Assembly: GCF_009754945.1 (NCBI RefSeq)
Contig: NZ_WPIN01000021.1
Span: 1 to 64,000, forward strand
Direction of reading: 5' to 3'
DNA length: 64,000 nucleotides
Source: Spirosoma arboris
Lineage (GTDB): Bacteria > Bacteroidota > Bacteroidia > Cytophagales > Spirosomataceae
Both the position numbers and the translations under genes were made by a program. Every line of letters begins with the position of its first letter. The first letter of the stretch is position 1. Positions 24,795 through 32,988 of this stretch are shown here, one piece after another. The notes under the pieces are model-generated. The model saw only the letters and a program-made list of their open reading frames with translations. It was not told where the DNA came from and made no database searches.

Positions 24795-26132
24795 ATGATT
24801 ACGGAGAATGGACAACAAGGCAAGGCCGAAATCTTTTATTATATAGAAGTTTGTTGTCAGCGGGTAAGCGAAACCTACGGGAAGCCCGACCGGGACAAGT
24901 GGATTAATAGCGACTACGTTAGCCTGAGCCACATCCTGTTTAAGAAAACGCACGTACGCATTAGCCCGAATACGTTGAAGCGTATTTTCGGAAAGATCAA
25001 GACCGATGTACGGTATTATCCTCAAAAAGCGACTCGGGATGCGCTGGCCATCTACCTCGGCCATCCCGACTGGGAACATTTTGTACAGGTTCAGGAATGG
25101 GCGGAACGACACCCTGAACAAAAATCCGAGGAACCAATCAGGGAGCCACTTCCTGTTATCCTGGAACACCATCCCCCAACAGTAGCCCCGACCAGAAAAT
25201 GGCCATTGCCTGTTTTGACTGGTGTTGTTTTACTAGCAATCCTCGGCTTTTTCTTTTTCCGATCAACAGTTGAAACCGCTGAACCAGCAAAACTGACTTG
25301 CCTGAATCCGCTTGGCGAGAACCCACATTCGGCTGTTTTCAAACTCCAGCGCCCAACCCTCACGAACGACGAATCCGACCAGTATATGATTCAGTTTGGG
25401 GATGGTAAAAAGGAAATCATAAACTCAACCGATAGCCTGTATACGCACTATTATGAGCGGCCGGGTCGGTATTTCGCCATTCTGCAACGGAATGGTCAGT
25501 CAGTAGATACGGCCACAGTTTATTTGCAGACCAAAGGCTGGACTGTCACTGCCAATATGATGCATGACACGACACGGGTTTATCCAATTGAGGTCCGAAA
25601 TCTTTTTGTCAATGGGCAACGAAGTGTCAGTACGCTTGAAGCGGCCCATGCCGGTGTCGATACCAATCGGACATTTTTTATGGAGTTCATTAACAGCCAT
25701 CCAACCACCATAAACGGAGATAATTTTGAATTAACGACTCATGTTCAAACCTCACCTGACCGGGCGGGTGTTCGTTGTTCGCAGGTGGGGCTTACGGTTT
25801 GGGGCGAGTCGTCACAGCATTTGTTCGATGTCATGAAGCCCGGTTGTGTTCACTGGATTGACTTACAAACGTCCGACATCCATAAAAACGGGCATCGTGA
25901 CGATCTGAGTTTTATGGGGGCCGACTTTCGGGCAGGTGGGATGCTAAAATTGCAAGTCGTCAATAAACGAGCCCGAATATTTATTGATGGTCGACAGGTT
26001 TACGAAGCGACCTACACCAAGCCACTGCATCAGGTGTACGGCGTCAAAGTTGAATTTTCTGGCATTGGAACCGTCAATTCATTTTTATTGAAAGACCTGA
26101 AAACAGGGCAGGTATTCGATGGCAGTTTTTGA
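24795..26132 (+). CDS. Membrane-spanning HTH regulator with extracytoplasmic PKD-like domain
   Basis: A 445-residue protein. Residues 1-100 look like a DNA-binding-like module common in Bacteroidota (SDYVSLSHILFKKTH, ISPNTLKRIFGKIKT, YLGHPDWEHFV). One membrane helix follows at about 135-153 (PVLTGVVLLAILGFFFF). Outside, a PKD-like domain (YMIQFGDGKKE, HYYERPGRYFAIL) and a C-terminal beta-rich, lectin-like domain (about 285-445) are seen. It is divergent from the susC operon, 175 bases apart. It may sense a ligand outside and regulate susC directly, like ToxR; this is inference. Confidence 0.7.
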   Translation: MITENGQQGKAEIFYYIEVCCQRVSETYGKPDRDKWINSDYVSLSHILFKKTHVRISPNTLKRIFGKIKTDVRYYPQKATRDALAIYLGHPDWEHFVQVQEWAERHPEQKSEEPIREPLPVILEHHPPTVAPTRKWPLPVLTGVVLLAILGFFFFRSTVETAEPAKLTCLNPLGENPHSAVFKLQRPTLTNDESDQYMIQFGDGKKEIINSTDSLYTHYYERPGRYFAILQRNGQSVDTATVYLQTKGWTVTANMMHDTTRVYPIEVRNLFVNGQRSVSTLEAAHAGVDTNRTFFMEFINSHPTTINGDNFELTTHVQTSPDRAGVRCSQVGLTVWGESSQHLFDVMKPGCVHWIDLQTSDIHKNGHRDDLSFMGADFRAGGMLKLQVVNKRARIFIDGRQVYEATYTKPLHQVYGVKVEFSGIGTVNSFLLKDLKTGQVFDGSF

Positions 26133-26143
26133 TTGGGCATAAG

Positions 26144-26896
26144 CTACTCGCCCGCCAGTTGCTCCGCAACGTATCGTTTATACACTCGCCCGATTCGCAG
26201 TTCTTTTGCCCCAATCCAGAAGGCGTCCGGCTCTCGTTTATCCACTTGCGCCATATGCACAATGTACGATCGGCTGATGCGGATAAACTGGCGTTTGGGC
26301 AATCGTTCCTCGGCTTCTTTTAGTGTTAGTCGAGTGACGTAGACTTTCTGCTTCGTAAAAATCTTCAGGTAGTTTTCAAGGCTTTCAAGGTATTGAATCT
26401 CGGCATAAGCAATGTTCTGACGAACGCCGTCTACCATACAGGAAAAATAACCTGTTTCCTCAGGTAATGCAGGCATGGCTGGAGGTAGCAGTTTTACTGT
26501 CCCGGAAACTGGATTAAGGTAACGATAGGTAACGAAAACGCCTAAGCCTGTTACGGTATACACCCAATAATTAACAATGAAGGGCAATGATCGGGAGATA
26601 CTAAATTCAGTATGTAGAATGAAATTCATGTTGAACGAACCAATCACCATCAACAGAAACAGGCAACCAAAATAAAGGGCTTTTTTGCCTTGAAGAAACA
26701 GTCGCTCAAACAGAATCCGGTTGTGAAAAACGATCCATCCGTAGAGCAACAGCAAGTATAAATAAGGCGATACTTTCGAAAAACCCGGCCGTTGCTCAAT
26801 CGCATACAGGTCGGTGAGGTAGTGAACGGCCAGTAGAGCGCCCAACCCGATCAGGTTGCGAATGACGAAATGATCTAGAAGTCGTGGACGTTGCAT
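26144..26896 (-). CDS. LytTR DNA-binding protein with membrane domain
   Basis: A 250-residue protein with four or so membrane helices in the first 145 residues and a C-terminal LytTR domain (about 155-250; IQYLESLENYLKIF, RLTLKEAEERLPKRQFIRISRSYIV). LytTR domains bind DNA direct repeats. Membrane helices take the place of a receiver domain, so it is probably a one-component sensor-regulator. It converges with the HTH regulator gene, ending 11 bases away. Its target is unknown. Confidence 0.85.
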   Translation of the reverse strand: MQRPRLLDHFVIRNLIGLGALLAVHYLTDLYAIEQRPGFSKVSPYLYLLLLYGWIVFHNRILFERLFLQGKKALYFGCLFLLMVIGSFNMNFILHTEFSISRSLPFIVNYWVYTVTGLGVFVTYRYLNPVSGTVKLLPPAMPALPEETGYFSCMVDGVRQNIAYAEIQYLESLENYLKIFTKQKVYVTRLTLKEAEERLPKRQFIRISRSYIVHMAQVDKREPDAFWIGAKELRIGRVYKRYVAEQLAGE

Positions 26897-27057
26897 AGGG
26901 CAATTTACGACCTGGAATTAGCAACACCATCGACTCCGTGACAAACGGTTTTCGTCACAGGCGACCGTAGTTGGTCACGTTTGTCTTTTGCCACAGATTT
27001 TACCGGATCAATTTTGAAAACGCCCCGGCAATTCACTAACCCCGGTGCCCTGTTTTC

Positions 27058-27711
27058 ATGCAAACGCTTCACACGATCAATATCATTGTTCACGTACTTT
27101 TGGGCACGATTGGCTTACTCATCGGTCTGGTTGCTCTGTTCTATAAAAATCGCCCTCGACAGCATATTCGCTACGGTCGTTATTTCCTGTACCTACTCAC
27201 TGTCGTTGTCGGAACGGCATTTATTGGCATTCTTTTCTTCCGATCAAGCTCTTTTTTAGTCATTCTAACACTGTTAGGTGGTTACGTTGGATACTCAGGT
27301 TATCGCGCCGTTCGGCTTCGTGAGCGCCCATCCTCTACCATTGATGTACTGATTACGAGTGGAGTACTTATAGCGGGTGGACTGTATCTGATATCGATGC
27401 AATTAACTGGCGGCAACTGGTCTCCAGCGGTCGTTTACCCAACATTATCGGCTTTAGTTCTCGTTGCGGGATACGATTTACTAAAGCATTTCTGGCTTCA
27501 TGAGCGACTCAAAACCTGGTGGTTATACGAGCATATTTACAAAATGCTGTCAGCCTACAGCGCGCTTCTTTCGGCCTTTTCGGGTACGGTATTGTCGCAG
27601 TATAAACCGTATAGCCAGATTCTGCCAAGCGCAATTTGTGTGGGAGCAATTATTTATTTCATTTGGCAACAAGCGCGAAAGCGATATTTTTTGACAGGAT
27701 TTACAGGATAA
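27058..27711 (+). CDS. Seven-helix-type membrane protein
   Basis: A 217-residue integral membrane protein with about six or seven hydrophobic helices, starting MQTLHTINIIVHVLLGTIGLLIG. The pattern of HI..H...G in helix 1 and HIRYGRYF after helix 2 recalls DUF2306-type proteins such as the one at 32278, but similarity is weak. The last residues (RYFLTGFTG) and the stop codon are encoded by the left arm of an inverted repeat, so the natural C-terminus may have been replaced. Function unknown. Confidence 0.7.
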   Translation: MQTLHTINIIVHVLLGTIGLLIGLVALFYKNRPRQHIRYGRYFLYLLTVVVGTAFIGILFFRSSSFLVILTLLGGYVGYSGYRAVRLRERPSSTIDVLITSGVLIAGGLYLISMQLTGGNWSPAVVYPTLSALVLVAGYDLLKHFWLHERLKTWWLYEHIYKMLSAYSALLSAFSGTVLSQYKPYSQILPSAICVGAIIYFIWQQARKRYFLTGFTG

Positions 27712-27766
27712 AACAGGATTTCTGTGATGTCTAATCCTGTTTTATCCTGTAAATCCTGTCAAAAAA
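27687..27766. repeat. CAGGAT-family inverted repeat, copy 4
   Basis: Perfect 34-bp arms at 27687-27720 and 27733-27766 with a 12-base loop, the longest copy of the family. The left arm overlaps the 3' end of the membrane protein gene and gives its stop codon. Confidence 0.9.
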
Positions 27767-27840
27767 ATGGGCATTTTGTTATCTTGTGCCACGGTCTAAC
27801 CACTGTGGCACAACCGTTTAGAACTTCATACAACCTCTTC

Positions 27841-29538
27841 ATGAAAAAAGCTATCCTCCTCTCCTGTTTTCTGTTTAGTCTAGGCTTGTCCACTTTTGCG
27901 CAGGATCGGCTCATGGGTAAAGCCTTTGCTACTCGTTCTGTTGTGATGGCTCAACACGGTATGGTCTGCACGTCACACCCTCTTTCGACCCAGGCTGGTA
28001 TTGATGTACTTCGGTCAGGTGGGAATGCGATTGATGCGGCTATTGCAGCCAACGCGATGGAAGGGCTGGTCGAACCGCACGTTAATGGCATCGGGGGCGA
28101 TTTGTTTGCTATTGTCTGGGATGCAAAAACCAAAAAACTGTATGGACTGAACGCATCGGGCAGGTCGCCTTACAGCCTGACACTAGCCGAATTTCAGAAA
28201 CGAGGACTAACGCATATTCCATCCGATGGCCCGCTGCCCGTTTCGACGCCGGGCTGCGTGGATGGTTGGTTTGAGTTACACAAGCGATTTGGGAAAACAC
28301 CCATGCCGAAAATTCTGTCGCACGCTATTCGTTATGCGCGCGAAGGCTATCCCGTTCACGACGAAGCGTCCATTTCCTGGGCCTCTATGATTGCCCGATT
28401 CGGCAAGTATCCAAACGTAAAGGAGACCTATGCACCCAACGGAGCGGCACCGAAACGGGGCGAAATCTTTAAAAATCCAGCGCTGGCCAATACGTTAGAG
28501 AAAATCGCAAAAGGGGGCCGCGACGCCTTTTATAAAGGTGAGATTGCTCAAACGATTGATGCCTTCATGAAAAAAGTGGGCGGCTATTTGAGTGCTAAAG
28601 ACCTGGCCGATCACACCTCCGAATGGGTGGAACCTGTTTCAACCAACTATCGGGGTTACGATGTTTGGGAATTACCACCAAATAGCCAGGGAATTGCGAC
28701 GCTGCAAATCCTGAATCTGCTGGAACCTTATGATTTCTCGAAAGTTGCCTGGGGTAGTCCTGAACACATTCATCAGTTTGTAGAAGCAAAAAAACTAGCA
28801 TTCGAAGACCGCGCCAAATACTACGCCGATCCCGCATTTGCCAAAATTCCTGTTAATGAGCTGATCAGCAAATCGTACGCAGCCGAACGGCGCAAACTCA
28901 TCGACCCAAACCGGGCAGCCAGTCGCGTGGATGCGGGCAATCCAGCCCTGCGCCAGGGTGATACCATTTACTTAACTGTAGCCGACGAAGAAGGCAACAT
29001 GGTTTCGCTGATTCAAAGCAATTATCGGGGGTTTGGCTCTGGTATGGTGGCCGATGGACTAGGGTTCATGTTTCAGGATCGGGGAGAATTATATAGCCTG
29101 ATCGATGGGCAGAATAATACGTTTGCCCCACACAAGCGCCCTTTCCAGACAATCATTCCTGCTTTTATCACCAAAGATGGGCAGCCGTTTATGAGCTTCG
29201 GGGTGATGGGTGGAAGTTTTCAGCCGTTGGGTCATGCAGAGATCATTATAAACATGATTGACTTCGGCATGAATCCGCAGGAAGCCGGAGATGCCCCTCG
29301 CATTGACCATCAGGGATCATCGGAACCAACGGGCGAGAAGATGGTCGATTCAGGACAAATCACACTAGAATCGGGCTATCCCTACGAAACTATCCGTGAT
29401 CTGATGCGCAAGGGCCATAAAATAGGTTACGGACTGGGCGGTTATGGTGGTTATCAGGCCATTATGTACGACGCTAAAAACAAAGTCTACCACGGCGCTA
29501 CAGAGTCGCGGAAAGATGGGCAGGCCGCGGGGTTTTAA
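27841..29538 (+). CDS. ggt: Gamma-glutamyltransferase
   Basis: A 565-residue periplasmic enzyme that cleaves glutathione and transfers the glutamyl group. A signal peptide (about 1-20, ending STFAQ) follows the ATG at 27841; an upstream ATG at 27724 lies inside a repeat and was rejected. The large subunit holds GGNAIDAAIAANAM. The self-cleavage nucleophile is probably T375 (GDTIYLTVADEEGN), followed by GNMVSLIQS and the substrate loop MGGSFQPLGH. The usual TTH after Asp is TIY here, as in the shorter relatives (inference). Confidence 0.92.
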   Translation: MKKAILLSCFLFSLGLSTFAQDRLMGKAFATRSVVMAQHGMVCTSHPLSTQAGIDVLRSGGNAIDAAIAANAMEGLVEPHVNGIGGDLFAIVWDAKTKKLYGLNASGRSPYSLTLAEFQKRGLTHIPSDGPLPVSTPGCVDGWFELHKRFGKTPMPKILSHAIRYAREGYPVHDEASISWASMIARFGKYPNVKETYAPNGAAPKRGEIFKNPALANTLEKIAKGGRDAFYKGEIAQTIDAFMKKVGGYLSAKDLADHTSEWVEPVSTNYRGYDVWELPPNSQGIATLQILNLLEPYDFSKVAWGSPEHIHQFVEAKKLAFEDRAKYYADPAFAKIPVNELISKSYAAERRKLIDPNRAASRVDAGNPALRQGDTIYLTVADEEGNMVSLIQSNYRGFGSGMVADGLGFMFQDRGELYSLIDGQNNTFAPHKRPFQTIIPAFITKDGQPFMSFGVMGGSFQPLGHAEIIINMIDFGMNPQEAGDAPRIDHQGSSEPTGEKMVDSGQITLESGYPYETIRDLMRKGHKIGYGLGGYGGYQAIMYDAKNKVYHGATESRKDGQAAGF

Positions 29539-29552
29539 TTAGGCTATTGTCT

Positions 29553-29648
29553 ACCCCACCCCAACCCCTCCCCTTGAAATAAGGAGAGGGGCCAATACCG
29601 TCACTTTTAGCCCCTCTCCTGGTTTTCAGGAGAGGGGTTGGGGTGAGG
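29553..29648. repeat. Nested palindromic repeat rich in CCCCTC/GAGGGG
   Basis: Outer arms ACCCCACCCCAACCCCTCC and its near-complement GGGGTTGGGGTGAGGT enclose two inner hairpins of CCCCTCTCCT/AGGAGAGGGG type. It lies between the ends of ggt and the LacI gene, which converge. Confidence 0.75.
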
Positions 29649-29673
29649 TCAAATACTGCAGAATTATAATCGT

Positions 29674-30702
29674 CTACTCAACGCTGACATTGCGCAAGGA
29701 AGATTTCCGGGCCATTAAACTCGTCTTTAATACATTGCTGATTGGTGTTGTGTATTTACCCGGATTTTTGATCAGATTAATCAAGAGTTCGGCGGCCGAC
29801 CGACCCATCTCAAACGCGGGTTGCGCCACTGAACTCAGTGGCGGGTTTAACAACGCGGAGATTGGCAGGTCCGAAAAGCCGATTAGTGCAATCTCATCGG
29901 GCATTGACAAACCCGCTTCAATGATGGCAGCATGGCAACCAATGGCAATATTATCGCTGGAAGCAAAAATACCATCAGGTCGCTCAGGCTTCGCTAATAA
30001 CTCGCGGGCTACTTCCAGTGAATTATTGGCATTGTAGGCTGAGGATACGACCCAATCGTCCTGAATAGGTTTGCCATAATCCAACAGGGCGGCCCGGTAG
30101 CCATGTAATCGCCGACGGCTGATAAGCAGATGATCTGGTCCCGCTACATGAAAAATACGTTCACAGCCTTGCTTGATCAGGTGTTCGGTGGCTGAGTAAG
30201 CGCCCTCAAAGTCATCGACCAATACTTTATGCGTGTCGATTTCATCACAAATTCGATCAAAGAACACAATCGGGAACCCGCGTTCATGTAAGCTTTTGAA
30301 GTGGGAGTAATCTTTTGTTGCCGTGGCGATCGACACCAAAAGTCCATCCTTTCGTCGGTTGGAAATATGTTTTACGTTCAACACCTCTCGCTCATAATCT
30401 TCGTGACTTTGGTAAATAACGACGTGGTAACCTTGTGCAAAAGCGACATCTTCAATACCGGCAATTACGATAGCAAAGAACGGATTGGCTATTTCCGGCA
30501 CAATAACGCCAATATCGTGGCTCTGGCTACTAAGCAAACTCAACGCCACCGGATTTGGGTTATAATCCAGTCGCTGAGCCAGTTCCAGGACTCGTTTTTT
30601 CGTTTCAATACCAATTTCCGAACTATCCCGTAAAGCCCTCGACACTGTTGATGTGGACAGGTTTAACTCACGGGCAATGTCTTTTATGGTAATTGTTCTC
30701 AT
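29674..30702 (-). CDS. LacI family transcriptional regulator
   Basis: A 342-residue repressor-type protein. The N-terminal helix-turn-helix (ITIKDIARELNLSTSTVSRALRDSS) and hinge (YNPNPVALSLLSSQS) are followed by a sugar-binding periplasmic-protein-like domain (IGVIVPEIANPFFAIVIAGI; DGIFASSDNIAIG; PPLSSVAQPAFEMGRSAAELL). It probably responds to a sugar. It is divergent from the DUF819 gene with a palindrome between, so that gene may be a target, but ligand and sites are not known. Confidence 0.92.
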   Translation of the reverse strand: MRTITIKDIARELNLSTSTVSRALRDSSEIGIETKKRVLELAQRLDYNPNPVALSLLSSQSHDIGVIVPEIANPFFAIVIAGIEDVAFAQGYHVVIYQSHEDYEREVLNVKHISNRRKDGLLVSIATATKDYSHFKSLHERGFPIVFFDRICDEIDTHKVLVDDFEGAYSATEHLIKQGCERIFHVAGPDHLLISRRRLHGYRAALLDYGKPIQDDWVVSSAYNANNSLEVARELLAKPERPDGIFASSDNIAIGCHAAIIEAGLSMPDEIALIGFSDLPISALLNPPLSSVAQPAFEMGRSAAELLINLIKNPGKYTTPISNVLKTSLMARKSSLRNVSVE

Positions 30703-30793
30703 GCCCTCGTTGAATCAGAATACGTTTATTTTCTTAAGCGATTGATGGTTGACGGTATGTTGATAAAGCGATAACTTCTTTACGCATACTACT

Positions 30794-30873
30794 TAGGACT
30801 TTCGCTCAGAGCCGTGCCACGGTTATCCAGGCAGATCAATTGAACCGTGGCACGGCTCCGAGCGAAAGTCCTA
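30794..30873. repeat. Inverted repeat with 31-bp arms between lacI-type gene and DUF819 gene
   Basis: Arms 30794-30824 and 30843-30873 pair with one mismatch (TAGGACTTTCGCTC ... GAGCGAAAGTCCTA at the ends). It lies in the shared upstream region of two divergent genes, so it is not a normal terminator position. Confidence 0.85.
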
Positions 30874-30964
30874 TTACTATTTCTCCCAGGAGAAACGAGC
30901 CGATGCGGTAAGGTCGCCTATATCAGTTATATTCAATCCCTGAGCGTTAAGCAATCCGACTGTA

Positions 30965-32215
30965 TTGATGCAACCACTCATCACCAACGACGCCATTGTT
31001 CTGGGCATTTTTCTGGTAGTACTGACCCTTATCTTCAAAACGTCGCAGTCGGCTCACCCATTCTGGGTGCGGGCCTACACGTATGTACCTGCCTTACTGC
31101 TCTGTTATATTTTTCCGGCCACGATGAATAGCCTTGGCATCATCTCGGGCGAGCAATCGAGTCTGTATAAAGTCTCCACCAATTATTTGCTACCAGCAGC
31201 TTTAGTACTCCTGACCTCGACCGCCGATTTACGGTCAATCATGCGGTTAGGTAAAAAAGCGCTGATTACGTTTTTGTCAGGCACAATCGGTATTATCGTT
31301 GGAGCACCTATCGCTTTTTATATGGTTATGTGGCTACTTCCCGGCTTTCGGGAGCAAGCTATTACCAATGAATACTGGAAAGGCTTGGTGACTATTTCAG
31401 GGAGTTGGATTGGTGGCAGCAGTAGTCAGCTGGCGCTGAAAGAGATTTATGGTTGTAGTGAAGCACTCTTTGCTATTATTCTGGTTGTCGATGCCGTGGT
31501 GTCAACAACCTGGACAGCCTGCCTGATTTATGGAGCTGCCTACCGGAATAAAATTGACAGATGGCTTCATGCCGACACAAGTTCAATTGACGAAGTAAAA
31601 GAGCGAATCCTGGCGTATAAAGAAGAGCCAGACCGTCCTGCTAACTTATTGGATTTGAGCACCATTTTAGCACTGGGATTCGGTGGTGGCGCTATTGCAC
31701 ATGCTCTGGCGTATGTGTTATCAACCACATTGCAGCCTTACAAAGCCTCGTTAGCAACCTATGGGTTAGACCCATTCACATCCAACTTTCTTTGGGTCGT
31801 TATTCTCTCCACGTCGCTTGGTATCGCCCTTTCATTCACCCGATTACGCAAATTGGAAAAGCTCGGCACTACCGATCTGGCAACCTTGTTTGTATATTTC
31901 CTCATCATGACCATCGGCATGCGGCTCGACCTCTCCAATCTGGGTGGAAACATGGGATTGTTTCTGGTGGCTGTGATCTGGATGCTGATTCACATCCTGT
32001 TTATGCTGGTTACGGCCCGAATCATTAAAGCGCCTTACTTTTTTGTGGCCGTTGGAAGTCAGGCCAATATTGGCGGGGTCTCAACTGCTCCGGCGGTGGC
32101 CTCAGTTTTCCATCCGGCCTTAGCGCCTGTTGGCGTTTTGCTCGCTGTATTGAGTCACGTGCTAGGCGTATATGGCGGACTGATTACCGGCTGGCTGATG
32201 CAGCTAATCAACTAG
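30965..32215 (+). CDS. DUF819 family membrane protein
   Basis: A 416-residue integral membrane protein with about ten helices, matching the DUF819 (YjcL-like) family. Typical parts are SGSWIGGSSSQLALKEIYG in the first half and FVAVGSQANIGGVSTAPAVA in the second, a repeated pattern that suggests an inverted-repeat transporter fold. The substrate is unknown. Start could be 30965 or 30968. It is divergent from a LacI-type regulator. Confidence 0.88.
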   Translation: MMQPLITNDAIVLGIFLVVLTLIFKTSQSAHPFWVRAYTYVPALLLCYIFPATMNSLGIISGEQSSLYKVSTNYLLPAALVLLTSTADLRSIMRLGKKALITFLSGTIGIIVGAPIAFYMVMWLLPGFREQAITNEYWKGLVTISGSWIGGSSSQLALKEIYGCSEALFAIILVVDAVVSTTWTACLIYGAAYRNKIDRWLHADTSSIDEVKERILAYKEEPDRPANLLDLSTILALGFGGGAIAHALAYVLSTTLQPYKASLATYGLDPFTSNFLWVVILSTSLGIALSFTRLRKLEKLGTTDLATLFVYFLIMTIGMRLDLSNLGGNMGLFLVAVIWMLIHILFMLVTARIIKAPYFFVAVGSQANIGGVSTAPAVASVFHPALAPVGVLLAVLSHVLGVYGGLITGWLMQLIN

Positions 32216-32277
32216 TAGCAATGCGACCATTTACCCACTACGAATCAATAACTTAAAACAACAATACAATCATAGCG

Positions 32278-32901
32278 ATGACTATCTTCCTGAAAAAGGC
32301 GATGTTCTATTTAGCTTATGCCTTAATTCTGATTGTGGCTTTGTACGCCCTGACTTATTTTATTCCAAATCGCCCATCCCCTTTTCTAGAGCATAAACCG
32401 CTTCAGAATATCATCTGGCGAATTGCCTTCTGGACACATGTTGGCCTGGGTGCTGTAGCCTTAGCACTGGGCCCGTTTCAGTTATCAGTAAAACGTCGGC
32501 AACGTAATTTGTCTTTGCACAGGCAGTTGGGAAAAGTGTATGTGGTCAGTATTTTGCTGGCCAGCGTGGGCGCATTTTACGCTGCTTTTTTTTCCGATAC
32601 GGGCTGGATAGCTGGTTTAGGTTTCGCCATGTTAGCTGTTGTCTGGTTTTATACAACCTTACGTGCCTATCAAACGATACGGCGTAAACAAGTTAATCAA
32701 CATCGTGCCTGGATGTACCGAAGTTATGCCGTTACGTTAGCTGCCGTCACCCTACGTATCATTCTACCTGTCGAGCTAGCTCTCCTTAATCTGCCTTTTA
32801 GTATAGCCTACCCTATCGTTGCCTGGTTATGCTGGGTACCCAATTTGATCGTTGTAGAATGGTGGTTAACCCGAAGGTCTTATACGCCTATTTCTCAGTA
32901 G
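32278..32901 (+). CDS. DUF2306 membrane protein
   Basis: A 207-residue protein with about six membrane helices. The DUF2306 features are HVGLGAVALALGPFQLS, the basic loop RRQRNLSLHRQLGKVYV, and HRAWMYRSYAVTLAAVTLRI. Histidines near the membrane face could bind a metal or haem, but no function is established. It starts 62 bases after the DUF819 gene and may share its transcript. Confidence 0.85.
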   Translation: MTIFLKKAMFYLAYALILIVALYALTYFIPNRPSPFLEHKPLQNIIWRIAFWTHVGLGAVALALGPFQLSVKRRQRNLSLHRQLGKVYVVSILLASVGAFYAAFFSDTGWIAGLGFAMLAVVWFYTTLRAYQTIRRKQVNQHRAWMYRSYAVTLAAVTLRIILPVELALLNLPFSIAYPIVAWLCWVPNLIVVEWWLTRRSYTPISQ

Positions 32902-32918
32902 GTAGTAGGGTGTAAAGC

Positions 32919-32950
32919 AAAAAAACCGGAGGAAAATCCCCCGGTCTTTT
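32919..32950. terminator. Bidirectional terminator hairpin
   Basis: Arms around ACCGGAGGA/TCCCCCGGT with one mismatch, flanked by a run of A on one side and T on the other. It separates the convergent DUF2306 and efflux genes. Confidence 0.75.
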
Positions 32951-32988
32951 ATCAATCGAACCAAATAAAAAACCGTAATAGTTAGCCT

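Noticed and set aside
27724..27840. Upstream start for gamma-glutamyltransferase
   Set aside because: This part lies in the inverted repeat and codes for no signal peptide; the ATG at 27841 does.
30847..31131. 94-residue ORF before the DUF819 gene
   Set aside because: It starts in the right arm of the palindrome and overlaps the DUF819 gene in another frame; composition looks non-coding.
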